Position numbers and translations under genes: made by a program
NCBI RefSeq assembly: GCF_025947285.1
Contig: NZ_CP110008.1
Location: 1,317,001-1,381,000, forward strand
Reading direction: 5' to 3'
Origin: Flavobacterium sp. N2820
GTDB lineage: Bacteria > Bacteroidota > Bacteroidia > Flavobacteriales > Flavobacteriaceae
DNA: 64,000 nt
In this document: positions 16,140-25,316 of the stretch, piece after piece
Numbering within the stretch: position 1 is the stretch's first letter
Layout of the letters: each line of letters starts with the position of its first letter
Notes under the pieces: generated by a model
What the model saw: the letters and a program-made list of their open reading frames with translations, nothing else
What the model was told of the DNA's origin: nothing
Database searches by the model: none

Positions 16140-16772
16140 ATGAGAGATATTTTAAATCAGGCGTACAGCTATATTTTTGAAGAAGCTTTATTGGATGAAA
16201 TTGCAAAAGTTGCCGTTTATAAAGAATTTAAAGCCGATGACTACCTCATTGAAATTGGCGATTACATTAAAACTATGCCGCTTTTATTAACGGGAGCCAT
16301 CAAAATTTTGAGAGAAGATGAAAATGGCGATGAATTATTATTGTATTTCTTAGAACGCGGCGATACTTGTGCAATGACTTTAACGTGCTGCATGGGACAA
16401 TCAAAAAGTCGCATTCGTGCTATTGCAGAAACCAACGGTGCCATGTTAATGATTCCTGTAGAAAAAATGGAAGAATGGTTGACCAAATACAAAACGTGGA
16501 GAAACTTTGTTTTTGATAGTTATAATGTGCGTTTAAATGAAATGTTAGAAGCAATTGACACTTTGGCTTTCATGAATTTAGATGAACGTTTGTACAAATA
16601 TTTAACCGATAAAGCGAAAGTAATTGGGGATACCGAAATCAAAAATACACACCAAGAAATTGCTTATGAAATGCATACTTCTCGTGTAGTAATTTCCCGA
16701 TTATTGAAAGCTTTAGAATTGAAAGGAAAAATTAAATTACACCGCAATAAGATAGAAATTCTTCAATTCTAA
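16140..16772 (+). CDS. Crp/Fnr family regulator of the sulfur module
   Basis: A 210-residue regulator with an N-terminal cNMP-binding-like barrel (IEIGDYIKTMPLLLTGAIKI) and a C-terminal helix-turn-helix (NTHQEIAYEMHTSRVVISRLLKALE). Three cysteines, C77, C83 and C84 (GDTCAMTLTCCMGQ), lie in the sensing domain where related sulfur-responsive regulators could use thiols to sense persulfide or redox state; this is inference. The stop overlaps the next start by one base (TAATG), so it is the first gene of a transcript with the TauE-type exporter and probably controls that exporter and the persulfide dioxygenase downstream. Confidence 0.9.
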   Translation: MRDILNQAYSYIFEEALLDEIAKVAVYKEFKADDYLIEIGDYIKTMPLLLTGAIKILREDENGDELLLYFLERGDTCAMTLTCCMGQSKSRIRAIAETNGAMLMIPVEKMEEWLTKYKTWRNFVFDSYNVRLNEMLEAIDTLAFMNLDERLYKYLTDKAKVIGDTEIKNTHQEIAYEMHTSRVVISRLLKALELKGKIKLHRNKIEILQF

Positions 16773-17548
16773 TGGAAATTTTAGGTTATCTTGGGGCATT
16801 GTGTATTGGCTTGGTTTTAGGACTAACAGGCGGTGGTGGTTCCATTTTAACCGTTCCGATTTTAGTGTATTTGATGAGTATCAATCCCGTGACAGCAACG
16901 GCCTATTCGTTGTTTATTGTAGGAACAACATCTACTTTTGGCGCGATTCAAAACTACCGAAAAAATTTAGTCGACCTCAAAAACGGATTTATTTTTGCGA
17001 TTCCGTCTTTTGTAGCGGTTTATTTAACTCGAAAATATATCGTTCCCGAAATTCCAAAAATCATTCTCGAATCGCCAATACTCATCACAAAAGACACCTT
17101 TTTAATGTTGTTTTTTGCTGTAATTATGATTTTTGGAGCACTATCCGTATTAAAAAAGAAAAGCCAAGAAACCCCAAACGAAGAAAAAAGAAATTTGATT
17201 TTTATTGGCATTCAAACATTCATAATTGGAATTATTATTGGATTAGTGGGCGCTGGTGGCGGATTCTTAATTATTCCATCATTAATTTTGTTTGCTAAAT
17301 TACCGATGCGAAAAGCAGTTGGAACTTCATTATTTATCATTGCCATGAACTCGCTAGTAGGATTTATGGGTGATGTTCAAAATTTGGTAATTGATTGGAT
17401 GTTTTTGACCACATTCACCGCTATTTCAGTTGTTGGGATATTTATTGGTATGTACCTCACAAAATACACAAATGAAAGCCAATTAAAGAAGATTTTTGCT
17501 TACTTTGTATTGCTCATGGCATGCATCATCTTGTTAAAAGAAATCTAA
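16772..17548 (+). CDS. TauE/SafE family sulfite/sulfur-compound exporter
   Basis: A 258-residue inner-membrane protein with about eight hydrophobic segments. The two halves repeat the family's glycine-rich pattern: LGLTGGGGSILTVPIL near residue 20 and GLVGAGGGFLIIPSL near residue 155. TauE/SafE proteins export sulfite or organosulfonates. Translational coupling to the Crp/Fnr gene (TAATG) and the persulfide dioxygenase 60 bases downstream support removal of sulfite formed when persulfide is oxidised. Confidence 0.93.
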   Translation: MEILGYLGALCIGLVLGLTGGGGSILTVPILVYLMSINPVTATAYSLFIVGTTSTFGAIQNYRKNLVDLKNGFIFAIPSFVAVYLTRKYIVPEIPKIILESPILITKDTFLMLFFAVIMIFGALSVLKKKSQETPNEEKRNLIFIGIQTFIIGIIIGLVGAGGGFLIIPSLILFAKLPMRKAVGTSLFIIAMNSLVGFMGDVQNLVIDWMFLTTFTAISVVGIFIGMYLTKYTNESQLKKIFAYFVLLMACIILLKEI

Positions 17549-17586
17549 TTGTAACTTTAGGTACAGAAGAATTAAAAAATAGAAAG

Positions 17587-17594
17587 TAAATTTG
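17587..17594 (+). promoter_or_regulatory. -7 box before the persulfide dioxygenase gene
   Basis: TAAATTTG matches TAnnTTTG and ends 15 bases before the start codon. It may give the enzyme its own promoter in addition to read-through from the exporter gene. Confidence 0.45.
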
Positions 17595-17609
17595 TAAAAA
17601 ATAGAACAT

Positions 17610-19019
17610 ATGAAAATTGAACAAATATACACCGGATGCATTGCACACGCCGCTTATTACATTGAAAGTAATGGTGAAGTTGCTATCGTAGATCCATTAC
17701 GAGAAGTACAACCTTATATCGATAAAGCACAAAAAGAAAATGCGCGTATTAAATATATTTTTGAAACGCATTTTCACGCTGATTTTGTTTCAGGACATTT
17801 GGATTTAGCTAAGAAAACAGGAGCTTCAATTGTATATGGTCCTACTGCAAAACCAAATTTTGAGTGTATTGTAGCCACTGACGGACAAGAATTTAAAGTG
17901 GGTGGTGTTACGATTAAGGCGATTCACACTCCAGGACACACTTTAGAAAGTACGTGTTATTTAGTTACCGATGAAGCGGGAAAACAACACGGAATTATCA
18001 CTGGAGATACTTTGTTTATTGGTGATGTTGGTCGTCCTGATTTAGCACAAGAATTGGTGGAAGATTTGACACAAGAAATCTTAGCAGGTTATTTATTTGA
18101 TTCGCTTCGCAATAAAATCATGCCATTAAGTGATGATTTAATTGTGTATCCTAATCACGGTGCAGGAAGTGCTTGTGGAAAAAACATGAGTAAAGAAACA
18201 ACCGATACGTTAGGGAATCAAAAGAAAGTCAATTATGCGTTGAGAGCCGATATGACCAAAGAAGAATTCATCAAAGAATTATTAGATGGATTAACGCCTC
18301 CTCCGGCTTATTTTCCTCAAAATGTATTGATGAACATTCAAGGGTATGAAAGCTTAGATTCGGTAATGTCTAAAGCTGAAACACCATTGCATCCAAAAGA
18401 ATTTGAAGCCGTTGCCAATCAAACCGACGCTTTGGTTTTAGATGTTAGAAACGAGAATGATTTTGTTAAAGAACATATTCCTGGTTCTATTTTCATTGGA
18501 TTACACGGACAATTTGCTCCTTGGGTAGGTGCTTTAATTAGAGATACTAAACAACCCATTTTATTAATTACGCCAGAAGGAAAAGAAGTAGAAACCATCA
18601 CTAGATTATCGCGTGTAGGATTTGATAACACCTTAGGTTTCTTATTGGGTGGTATCGAAGCATGGAAAGCAGCAGGTTATGAAACAGATAGCATCGAATC
18701 TATTACACCTGAAGTGTTCGCTGCACAATTTGAAACAGCACCCGTAATTGATTCCAGAAAACCAGGAGAATTTACAGCCGAACACGTGATGAATGCAGTT
18801 AATATTCCATTAGATTTTGTTAACGAACAATTAGCCGAAGTGCCAAAAGAGGATAAATTCTTTATTCATTGTGCAGGTGGCTATCGTTCCGTAATTATGT
18901 CGTCTATCTTAAAAGCAAGAGGCTACCACAATATGATTAACGTTGAAAAAGGAATGGCTGGAATAAGAACTACTGATGTTCCATTAACAGCATATGTTTG
19001 CCCGAGTACGTTGAAATAA
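17610..19019 (+). CDS. CstB-like persulfide dioxygenase-rhodanese fusion
   Basis: A 469-residue cytoplasmic protein with three domains. Residues ~1-250 are a metallo-beta-lactamase fold with the ETHE1-type iron ligands in THFHADFVSGH, the later HTPGHTLES, and GDTLFIGDVGRPDL. Residues ~270-355 form a first rhodanese domain whose catalytic-cysteine loop is degenerate (LITPEGKE, no Cys). Residues ~365-465 form a second rhodanese domain with an intact active loop, FIHCAGGYRS. Such fusions oxidise glutathione- or thiol-persulfide to sulfite or thiosulfate. Sitting after a Crp/Fnr regulator and a TauE exporter, it completes a sulfide-detoxification module. A clear terminator follows at 19036-19064. 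Confidence 0.93.
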   Translation: MKIEQIYTGCIAHAAYYIESNGEVAIVDPLREVQPYIDKAQKENARIKYIFETHFHADFVSGHLDLAKKTGASIVYGPTAKPNFECIVATDGQEFKVGGVTIKAIHTPGHTLESTCYLVTDEAGKQHGIITGDTLFIGDVGRPDLAQELVEDLTQEILAGYLFDSLRNKIMPLSDDLIVYPNHGAGSACGKNMSKETTDTLGNQKKVNYALRADMTKEEFIKELLDGLTPPPAYFPQNVLMNIQGYESLDSVMSKAETPLHPKEFEAVANQTDALVLDVRNENDFVKEHIPGSIFIGLHGQFAPWVGALIRDTKQPILLITPEGKEVETITRLSRVGFDNTLGFLLGGIEAWKAAGYETDSIESITPEVFAAQFETAPVIDSRKPGEFTAEHVMNAVNIPLDFVNEQLAEVPKEDKFFIHCAGGYRSVIMSSILKARGYHNMINVEKGMAGIRTTDVPLTAYVCPSTLK

Positions 19020-19035
19020 TTTTAAAAAAATACCA

Positions 19036-19064
19036 AATCCGATTTCAAAAGAATCGGATTTTTT
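19036..19064 (+). terminator. Rho-independent terminator of the sulfur module
   Basis: Perfect 9 bp stem AATCCGATT / AATCGGATT with a 7 bp loop, followed by a T-run, 17 bases after the persulfide dioxygenase stop codon. Confidence 0.9.
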
Positions 19065-19229
19065 ATTGCCATACAAAATGCACTATCACTAAATTAAATA
19101 AGCGTTGGGACTAAAGTTTAGAGCAAAGATTATGATTTTAAAAACCTAAAAATGTGTAACAATTTTAAAAAATAGTGTAACTCAACTCATTTGGCGCGCA
19201 CTACCTTTAAGAAATTAAAAAAATGCAAC

Positions 19230-19450
19230 ATGCAAACAACTAAAATATTAGGAACCGTTTTATTAATAGCTGCAATCATTTTAGGCTATTTTGGTGTAAC
19301 TAAAGTCGCAAATAGTTCTTCGGAAGTAAAAGTATTAGGCTTAGAAATTGATGCTTCAAACGAATCTGGAAAAAAAAAGGCTATATGCTTATTGGTCTTG
19401 CCGTAGTACTTTTTGCGGGTGGATTGTATTCGATTAATAAAAAACAATAG
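19230..19450 (+). pseudogene. Small two-helix membrane protein, frameshifted in an A9 tract
   Basis: From the ATG at 19230 the frame encodes MQTTKILGTVLLIAAIILGY, then a short polar segment, and reaches a run of nine A at 19370-19378. In this frame it goes on to an unrelated tail and stops at 19406. With one extra A the frame continues as GYMLIGLAVVLFAGGLYSINKKQ and stops at 19450, giving a ~73-residue protein with two membrane helices (DUF3185-like in layout). So either one base has been lost, or the tract allows slippage by polymerase or ribosome, or this is a sequencing error. The intact tail beyond the tract argues that any inactivation is recent. Confidence 0.7.
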
Positions 19451-19463
19451 TCTTTACTCATTT

Positions 19464-19937
19464 TTACTTTAGCTTCACGGGAATCCAAATTTCTTCTTCA
19501 GCAGCTGGACTGTTGTTCTTGTATTTTTCGCCTAGAATTTCAAATTGTGGGCGGTTTTCAAGTTGGTAATCCGAATTTGGCAACCATTCGTTATAAATTG
19601 TATTGAAGAACACTGCTGCATCGCTTTGGGCTCCTTTGTAATTAAAGACAGCATACAAACCTTCTTCGATTTCTAATTTTTCCATTCCTTCAGGAATAAA
19701 ATCAAATGATGAAACCGCAACCGCAGCCCATTTTACAAAAGGTGTGTTTGGATGAAAATCAAAATTATCGGGATTGATTTGTATATTGAATAATTCTGTT
19801 CCAATTGGATTTTGAATTTCTTTTCGTCTAGGCATAAAACTGCTCCACAATTCAAAAGCACGATAATCGGCATAGGTAAATGAACGGTTTTTACCAATGA
19901 ATTTTGTGGTAGGGAAGGTTTTAATTTTTGGTGTCAT
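19464..19937 (-). CDS. GyrI-like small-molecule-binding domain protein
   Basis: 157 residues from Met7 of the longest frame (MTPKIKTFPTTKFIGK), the more natural start. It has the stand-alone GyrI/AraC-effector-binding fold pattern: KFIGKNRSFTYADY near the start, GLYAVFNYKGAQSDAAVFFNTIYNEWLPNSDYQ in the middle, and a terminal EEEIWIPVK. These proteins bind hydrophobic ligands, and some act as multidrug-responsive or hydrolytic modules. Its 5' end overlaps the 3' end of the transposase gene by 17 bases. Confidence 0.85.
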   Translation of the reverse strand: MTPKIKTFPTTKFIGKNRSFTYADYRAFELWSSFMPRRKEIQNPIGTELFNIQINPDNFDFHPNTPFVKWAAVAVSSFDFIPEGMEKLEIEEGLYAVFNYKGAQSDAAVFFNTIYNEWLPNSDYQLENRPQFEILGEKYKNNSPAAEEEIWIPVKLK

Positions 19938-20676
19938 TTTTATAAAATTTATCATTTTTCCAATTCAATGGATTTTCAAAGATATAATTTTGAATGGTAT
20001 CAAATGATTTTGCATTGCGAATGATATGATCATGAAATCGGGTTTGCCATCCGAAATTTGGATTGATTTTTCTACATTCAAATGAACAACGGCCTTTGTA
20101 CCAACGAATAATTTTTGAAATATTTTCATTTATCATTGGATTTTTATTGCCCGAAAATCCACCAATATTCCCCTGTAGAGACGCGATTAATCGCGTCTCG
20201 TTGTTGTTGTTGTTATTGTTGTTGATATCGTTAGGCGCGATACATCGGGGTTCATTGTTATTTTCATTAGGTGCTATACATCGGGGTTCATTATTATTAT
20301 CATTAGACACGATAAATTGGGGTTCATTGTTATTTTCATTAGACGCGATAAATTGGGGTTCAATATTAATATCATTAGACGCGATAAATCGCGTCTCTAC
20401 GGAATGATTTATTATCAATATCCCGTGAACGTGATTGGGCATTACCACAAAATTTCCCAATTCAATAAACGGAAAATGATTTGGAATTTCCATCCAAAAT
20501 TGTACTGCCAATTTACCGATTTCGGATAATTGCATTTCTTGATTTTGAATGGTTCCAAAAAAATGGTGGCGATTTTGGGTGCAAATGGTTATGAAATAGG
20601 CACCGTTATTGGCATAATCCCAGGTTTGTAGACGTGCGGAAGGAATGCGGTATTTGTTTTGAAATTTATTTTGCAT
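19921..20676 (-). CDS. REP-associated tyrosine transposase (RAYT) with REP-derived insertion
   Basis: A Y1 HUH transposase of the RAYT group. Start chosen at MQNKFQNKYRIPSARLQTWDY (251 residues), because the frame further upstream is low-complexity. Motifs: GAYFITICTQNRHHFFG, HUH motif in MPNHVHGILII, then GWQTRFHDHII and NYIFENPLNWK, whose Tyr is the expected nucleophile. Between the HUH motif and the tyrosine helix lies a ~70-residue insertion of repeated units (EPQFIASNENNN type, plus a run of Asn). These units are translations of the element's own REP palindromes and a 36-bp tandem array. Three REP copies lie in or beside the gene. Catalytic residues look intact. Confidence 0.9.
   Translation of the reverse strand: MQNKFQNKYRIPSARLQTWDYANNGAYFITICTQNRHHFFGTIQNQEMQLSEIGKLAVQFWMEIPNHFPFIELGNFVVMPNHVHGILIINHSVETRFIASNDINIEPQFIASNENNNEPQFIVSNDNNNEPRCIAPNENNNEPRCIAPNDINNNNNNNNETRLIASLQGNIGGFSGNKNPMINENISKIIRWYKGRCSFECRKINPNFGWQTRFHDHIIRNAKSFDTIQNYIFENPLNWKNDKFYKNDTKN
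20178..20199. repeat. REP palindrome inside the RAYT gene (copy 1)
   Basis: Perfect 22-bp palindrome with arms GAGACGCGATT / AATCGCGTCTC. It lies in frame in the RAYT gene and encodes ETRLIASL on the minus strand. Confidence 0.9.
20231..20400. repeat. 36-bp tandem array ending in REP copy 2, inside the RAYT gene
   Basis: Five units start at 20231, 20267, 20303, 20339 and 20375, an exact 36-bp period (12 codons). Units begin TTAGACGCGATA-like. In the last unit the palindrome is complete (AGACGCGAT/ATCGCGTCT at 20377-20396), while in the others the second arm has decayed to ATTGGGGTT or ATCGGGGTT. The array therefore looks like serial duplication of one REP inside a coding region, with the reading frame kept. 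Confidence 0.85.
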
Positions 20677-20766
20677 GGCGTTGAATATGATATTGTTACA
20701 CGAAATAATGAAATTATTTTGGGAATTGAAAATGTTTTTTGATTTTTTAAATATATTCAAAAAAAA

Positions 20767-20788
20767 GAGACGCGATAAATCGCGTCTC
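20767..20788. repeat. REP palindrome upstream of the RAYT gene (copy 3)
   Basis: 22-bp inverted repeat, arms GAGACGCGAT / ATCGCGTCTC around a short centre, located between the RAYT start and the 3' end of icmF. RAYT genes are typically flanked by the REPs they mobilise. Confidence 0.9.
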
Positions 20789-20812
20789 TACAATATATAA
20801 ACATTCGAAATA

Positions 20813-23800
20813 TTACATATTTCTTCTGTATTGACCTCCTACTTCAAATAATGCACTTGTAATTTGTCCTAATGAACAAACTTTGGTGGCATCCATTAAC
20901 TTTTCAAAAATATTCTGATTTTTAATGGCTGCGTCTTGTAAAATATTGATGTGTTCGGCAACTTTTTCTGCACTTGTTTTATGCAAATCAGTCAACATAT
21001 CTATTTGATATTGCTTCTCTTCTTCTGTTGCACGAATTACTTCGGCTGGAATTACTGTTGGCGAACCTTTAGAACTCAAGAAGGTATTTACACCAATAAT
21101 TGGGAATTCTCCTGTGTGTTTCAAGGTTTCGTAATACAATGATTCTTCTTGAATTTTTGAACGTTGGTACATGGTTTCCATTGCGCCAAGAACTCCTCCA
21201 CGTTCTGTGATTCTGTCAAATTCTTGTAAAACAGCATCTTCTACTAAATCGGTTAATTCTTCAATAATGAAAGAACCTTGAATTGGGTTTTCGTTTTTCG
21301 CTAAACCTAATTCTTTATTAATAATCAACTGAATTGCCATGGCTCTACGCACTGATTCTTCGGTTGGTGTGGTAATTGCTTCGTCGTAAGCATTCGTATG
21401 CAACGAGTTACAGTTATCGTAAATCGCATATAATGCTTGTAAAGTCGTACGAATGTCATTGAAATCAATTTCTTGGGCGTGTAACGAACGACCAGATGTT
21501 TGAATATGGTATTTCAACATTTGTGCTCTTTCGTTGGCTCCGTATTTGTTTTTCATGGCTTTCGCCCAAATTTTACGTGCCACACGACCAATTACGGCAT
21601 ATTCTGGATCAATTCCGTTTGAGAAAAAGAACGATAAATTCGGACCGAAATCGTTGATGTTCATTCCGCGACTTAAATAGTATTCTACATAAGTGAAACC
21701 ATTTGCCAACGTGAAGGCTAATTGCGTTATTGGATTTGCTCCAGCTTCGGCAATATGATATCCAGAAATTGAAACGGAATAGAAATTACGAACATTTTGC
21801 TTGATGAAATATTCTTGCACATCACCCATTAAACGCAATGCAAATTCAGTTGAGAAAATACAAGTATTTTGTGCTTGATCTTCTTTTAAAATATCTGCTT
21901 GAACCGTTCCACGAACTTGGGCTAACGTTTTTACTTTAATATCTTGGTATACCTCCAAAGGTAACACCTCATCACCTGTAACACCCAGTAGCATCAACCC
22001 TAAACCATTATTACCTTCTGGTAAAGCACCTTGGTATGTTGGACGAGCTACGCCTTTTTTCTTATAGATTTCGTTGATTTTAGCTTCTACTTCATCTTGT
22101 AGACCATTTTCAACGATGTATTTTTCACAGTTTTGATCGATGGCAGCATTCATGAAGAATCCTAACAACATTGGCGCAGGACCGTTAATTGTCATCGATA
22201 CCGAAGTTAATGGATGACTTAAATCGAAACCTGAATATAATTTCTTCGCATCATCTAAGCAACAGATTGAAACTCCTGCATTACCGATTTTTCCATAAAT
22301 GTCAGGACGAATATGTGGATCATTTCCGTATAAAGTAACTGAGTCAAAAGCTGTAGAAAGACGTTTTGCAGGTAATCCCGCAGATACATAATGAAAACGT
22401 TTGTTGGTACGTTCTGGTCCTCCTTCTCCTGCGAACATTCTACTTGGATCTTCACCTTCGCGTTTGAATGGATATAAACCTGATGCGAATGGGAATTCTC
22501 CTGGTACGTTTTCTTGTAAATTCCATTTTAAAATATCACCCCAGGCTTGGTATTTTGGCAAAGCCACTTTTGGAATTTGAGAATGCGATAACGATTCAGT
22601 ATGCGTTGCAATTTTGATTTCTTTATCACGAACTTTGAAACTATAAACTGGATTTTTGTATTTATTAACTTTTTCGTCCCAAGTTAAAATGATTTCCCAG
22701 TTGTATGGGTCAAGGTTCATTTTAACTCTATCAAACTCTTTGGTTAATAAGGAAACGAAATCTTTGTTATCAGCAGTGATTTTTAAAGAACTCTCCACAA
22801 TTCCTGCTTTATCTAATTGCGGAACATTTCCGTTAACCGTTTCAATTGTTTTGAAAATTCCGTATAATTTTTGCGCTACCTCAACTTGAGAAAGTGCTGT
22901 TTCGTCGTATTTTCTATTGTTTTCTGCAATCTCAGATAAATAACGCGTTCTGTGCGGCGGAATTACGAAAATTTTCTCGCTCATTTCACGTGTAATTTCA
23001 AAAGTCGATTTTAAATCGGCTCCCGTTTTCTCTACAATCTTATCCATGATAGATTTGTATAGCGTGTTCATTCCTGGGTCGTTGAATTGCGAGGCGATTG
23101 TTCCAAAAATCGGCATCTTATCGGTATCCACATCCCATAAATTATGATTGCGTTGGTATTGTTTTTTCACATCACGAATGGCATCTAATGCACCACGTTT
23201 GTCAAATTTATTCAAGGCAACTAAATCAGCAAAATCCAACATATCGATTTTTTCTAACTGGGTTGCTGCTCCAAATTCTGGCGTCATTACATATAATGAA
23301 ACATCAGAATGTTCTAAAATTTCGGTATCCGATTGTCCAATTCCAGATGTTTCTAAAATAATAATATCATATTTAGCTGCTTTCAATACTTCAATTGCTT
23401 CGGCCACATATTTTGACAAAGCCAAATTGGATTGACGTGTAGCCAACGAACGCATGTAAACACGAGAATTGTTAATCGCATTCATACGAATTCTATCCCC
23501 TAACAAAGCGCCGCCTGTTTTACGTTTTGATGGATCAACTGAAATTAATCCGATTGTTTTTTCTGGGAAATCGATTAAAAAACGACGTACTAATTCATCC
23601 ACTAACGACGATTTTCCAGCACCACCCGTTCCTGTAATTCCTAATACTGGGATTTTAGACGTTTCATTCTTTTGGTGAATTTCATCAAAAACCGATTTTG
23701 CAATTTCTGGAAAATTCTCAGCTGCTGAAATCAATCGTGCAATAGCAGTTGGGTTCTTCTCTTCGATATGCGATAATTCTCCTGTTAGTTTATCTCCAAT

Positions 23801-24238
23801 TGGATAATCCGAACGCTGTACTAAATCGTTAATCATTCCTTGTAATCCCATCGCACGACCATCGTCTGGAGCATAAATTCTTTCGATTCCGTATTCGTGT
23901 AATTCTGAGATTTCAGAAGGTAAGATAACGCCTCCGCCTCCACCAAATATTTTGATGTGACCTGCCCCTTTTTCTTTCAGCAAATCATACATGTATTTGA
24001 AATATTCGTTATGACCTCCTTGATAAGACGTCATAGCAATGGCATTTGCATCTTCTTGAATAGCTGTATTTACTACTTCTTCCACACTTCTATCATGTCC
24101 AAGGTGAATGACCTCAACACCCGTAGCTTGAATAATTCTACGCATGATATTAATGGCTGCATCGTGTCCATCAAAAAGTGACGCTGCGGTCACAATTCTT
24201 ACTTTATTTTTAGGAATATAAGGAGTTTGTAGTTCCAT
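20813..24238 (-). CDS. icmF: Fused isobutyryl-CoA mutase (IcmF)
   Basis: A 1141-residue adenosylcobalamin enzyme that interconverts isobutyryl-CoA and n-butyryl-CoA. Domain order is diagnostic. An N-terminal B12-binding domain (residues ~10-140) has the cobalt-ligand His25 in [10 protein letters not shown] and a [12 protein letters not shown] loop. A MeaB-like chaperone GTPase (about 195-420) has Walker [13 protein letters not shown] at residues 200-211. The C-terminal substrate-binding and TIM-barrel mutase domain includes [19 protein letters not shown] and [19 protein letters not shown] motifs. Fusion with the GTPase separates it from methylmalonyl-CoA mutase. It is a single-gene unit, divergent from the DUF4197 lipoprotein gene. 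Confidence 0.96.
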   Translation of the reverse strand: MELQTPYIPKNKVRIVTAASLFDGHDAAINIMRRIIQATGVEVIHLGHDRSVEEVVNTAIQEDANAIAMTSYQGGHNEYFKYMYDLLKEKGAGHIKIFGGGGGVILPSEISELHEYGIERIYAPDDGRAMGLQGMINDLVQRSDYPIGDKLTGELSHIEEKNPTAIARLISAAENFPEIAKSVFDEIHQKNETSKIPVLGITGTGGAGKSSLVDELVRRFLIDFPEKTIGLISVDPSKRKTGGALLGDRIRMNAINNSRVYMRSLATRQSNLALSKYVAEAIEVLKAAKYDIIILETSGIGQSDTEILEHSDVSLYVMTPEFGAATQLEKIDMLDFADLVALNKFDKRGALDAIRDVKKQYQRNHNLWDVDTDKMPIFGTIASQFNDPGMNTLYKSIMDKIVEKTGADLKSTFEITREMSEKIFVIPPHRTRYLSEIAENNRKYDETALSQVEVAQKLYGIFKTIETVNGNVPQLDKAGIVESSLKITADNKDFVSLLTKEFDRVKMNLDPYNWEIILTWDEKVNKYKNPVYSFKVRDKEIKIATHTESLSHSQIPKVALPKYQAWGDILKWNLQENVPGEFPFASGLYPFKREGEDPSRMFAGEGGPERTNKRFHYVSAGLPAKRLSTAFDSVTLYGNDPHIRPDIYGKIGNAGVSICCLDDAKKLYSGFDLSHPLTSVSMTINGPAPMLLGFFMNAAIDQNCEKYIVENGLQDEVEAKINEIYKKKGVARPTYQGALPEGNNGLGLMLLGVTGDEVLPLEVYQDIKVKTLAQVRGTVQADILKEDQAQNTCIFSTEFALRLMGDVQEYFIKQNVRNFYSVSISGYHIAEAGANPITQLAFTLANGFTYVEYYLSRGMNINDFGPNLSFFFSNGIDPEYAVIGRVARKIWAKAMKNKYGANERAQMLKYHIQTSGRSLHAQEIDFNDIRTTLQALYAIYDNCNSLHTNAYDEAITTPTEESVRRAMAIQLIINKELGLAKNENPIQGSFIIEELTDLVEDAVLQEFDRITERGGVLGAMETMYQRSKIQEESLYYETLKHTGEFPIIGVNTFLSSKGSPTVIPAEVIRATEEEKQYQIDMLTDLHKTSAEKVAEHINILQDAAIKNQNIFEKLMDATKVCSLGQITSALFEVGGQYRRNM

Positions 24239-24332
24239 CTGTAATTTTTATTCGTTTTAAAGGGTGCAATTTACGAATTTAATAATTTTATTTCATTCAA
24301 ATTTTAGAATAAATTCTGTTGAAAATTGGCAC

Positions 24333-24340
24333 TATCTTTG
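24333..24340 (+). promoter_or_regulatory. -7 box for the DUF4197 lipoprotein gene
   Basis: TATCTTTG, a full match to TAnnTTTG, 26 bases before the start codon. Confidence 0.5.
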
Positions 24341-24366
24341 TAAATTAGTTAGCAAAATAGAAAAAC

Positions 24367-25077
24367 ATGAAAAAAGTAGTATTTAGTTTAGTCGCCTTTG
24401 GTTTATTTGGTTGTGCCGAAATGCAACAAGTTTTAGATCAATTACCTCAAGGAACCGGTGTTTTGAGTCAAGCAGAAATTGGGAATGGATTAAAAGAAGC
24501 TTTGAATAATGGCATCACTAAACAAGTTTCGAAATTAACTGCAACAGATGGCTTTTTTAAAAATGAAGCCGTAAAAATTTTATTGCCTGAAGAACTACAA
24601 ACGGTTGACAAGAAACTACGTCAAATAGGCATGGGAAAATTAGCTGACGAAGGTTTAAAAGTAATTAATCGTGCTGCGGAAGATGCGGTAAAAGAAGCTA
24701 CGCCAATATTTGTGGATGCAGTAAAACAAATGACTTTTACCGATGCGAAAAACATTTTATTAGGAAACGATAGTTCTGCTACAACCTATTTACAAAATTC
24801 TACTTCAACTGCTTTGTATGCAAAATTTAATCCCGTGATTAAGAATTCTTATACAAAAGTAGGCGCAGATAAAATATGGAGTCAAATTATTACAAAATAC
24901 AATTCCATTCCATTAGTTACAAAAGTGAATCCAGATTTAACAGATTATACCACCAACAAAGCTATGGAAGGTGTTTTCAAAATGATTGCTGTGGAAGAAA
25001 AAGATATTCGAACAAATTTATCCTCAAGAAGTTCCGATTTATTGAAGAAAGTTTTTGCTTTACAAGATAAAAAATAA
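24367..25077 (+). CDS. DUF4197 family lipoprotein
   Basis: 236 residues with a lipoprotein signal: MKKVVFSLVAFGLFGC, the lipobox Cys being residue 16. The mature part begins LSQAEIGNGLKEALNNGITKQVSKL and contains KILLPEELQTVDKKLRQIGMGKLADEGLKVINRAAEDAV, the DUF4197 pattern. Members are widespread in Gram-negative bacteria and have no established function. It is monocistronic with its own promoter box. Confidence 0.9.
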   Translation: MKKVVFSLVAFGLFGCAEMQQVLDQLPQGTGVLSQAEIGNGLKEALNNGITKQVSKLTATDGFFKNEAVKILLPEELQTVDKKLRQIGMGKLADEGLKVINRAAEDAVKEATPIFVDAVKQMTFTDAKNILLGNDSSATTYLQNSTSTALYAKFNPVIKNSYTKVGADKIWSQIITKYNSIPLVTKVNPDLTDYTTNKAMEGVFKMIAVEEKDIRTNLSSRSSDLLKKVFALQDKK

Positions 25078-25189
25078 TCTTTTGAAACCCGTTAAACAGC
25101 AAAAAAACGTTTTCGTAAAAATTTAATAATCAATAACATAAGTATAACATAACCTTAACATTACAATTCAAAAATTCATCGGATATTTG

Positions 25190-25267
25190 CAAAGTAATAA
25201 ATAAGAAGTTTTCTCATTTGGTTAGGTTAGTTAAAAGAATCACCACGCTTTATGCGTGGTTTTTTTG
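25190..25267 (+). ncRNA. Possible small RNA ending in the 25242 terminator
   Basis: A strong terminator stands 165 bases beyond the lipoprotein stop codon and is preceded by a promoter-like GATATTTGCAAAG near 25183. A short transcript of roughly 70 nt could therefore be made from this gap. It may equally be only the long 3' end of the lipoprotein mRNA. Confidence 0.25.
25242..25266 (+). terminator. Rho-independent terminator
   Basis: Perfect 7 bp stem ACCACGC / GCGTGGT with loop TTTAT, followed by a T-rich tract. Confidence 0.9.
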
Positions 25268-25272
25268 TTTTA

Positions 25273-25302
25273 TTGGCTATTATTAAAATAATTTTATCTT
25301 TG
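25273..25302 (+). promoter_or_regulatory. Flavobacterial promoter (-33 TTG and -7 TATCTTTG)
   Basis: TTG at 25273-25275 and TATCTTTG at 25295-25302, spaced by 19 bases, fit the TTG-N19-TAnnTTTG consensus. The GTG inside the box is not a start codon; translation starts at the ATG at 25317. Confidence 0.7.
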
Positions 25303-25316
25303 TGAAAACCAAGAAG

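Noticed and set aside
16801..17298. 165-codon frame inside the TauE gene
   Set aside because: It is an alternative frame of a well-recognised membrane protein, rich in Arg, Asn and Trp, without any family pattern.
19191..19229. Upstream TTG start for the small membrane protein
   Set aside because: The added residues (ARTTFKKLKKCN) are not part of a hydrophobic leader; the ATG at 19230 gives a normal membrane-protein start.
20200..20400. CRISPR-like array
   Set aside because: The 36-bp period suggested it, but the units are contiguous, have no variable spacers, and are in-frame codons of the RAYT gene derived from REPs.
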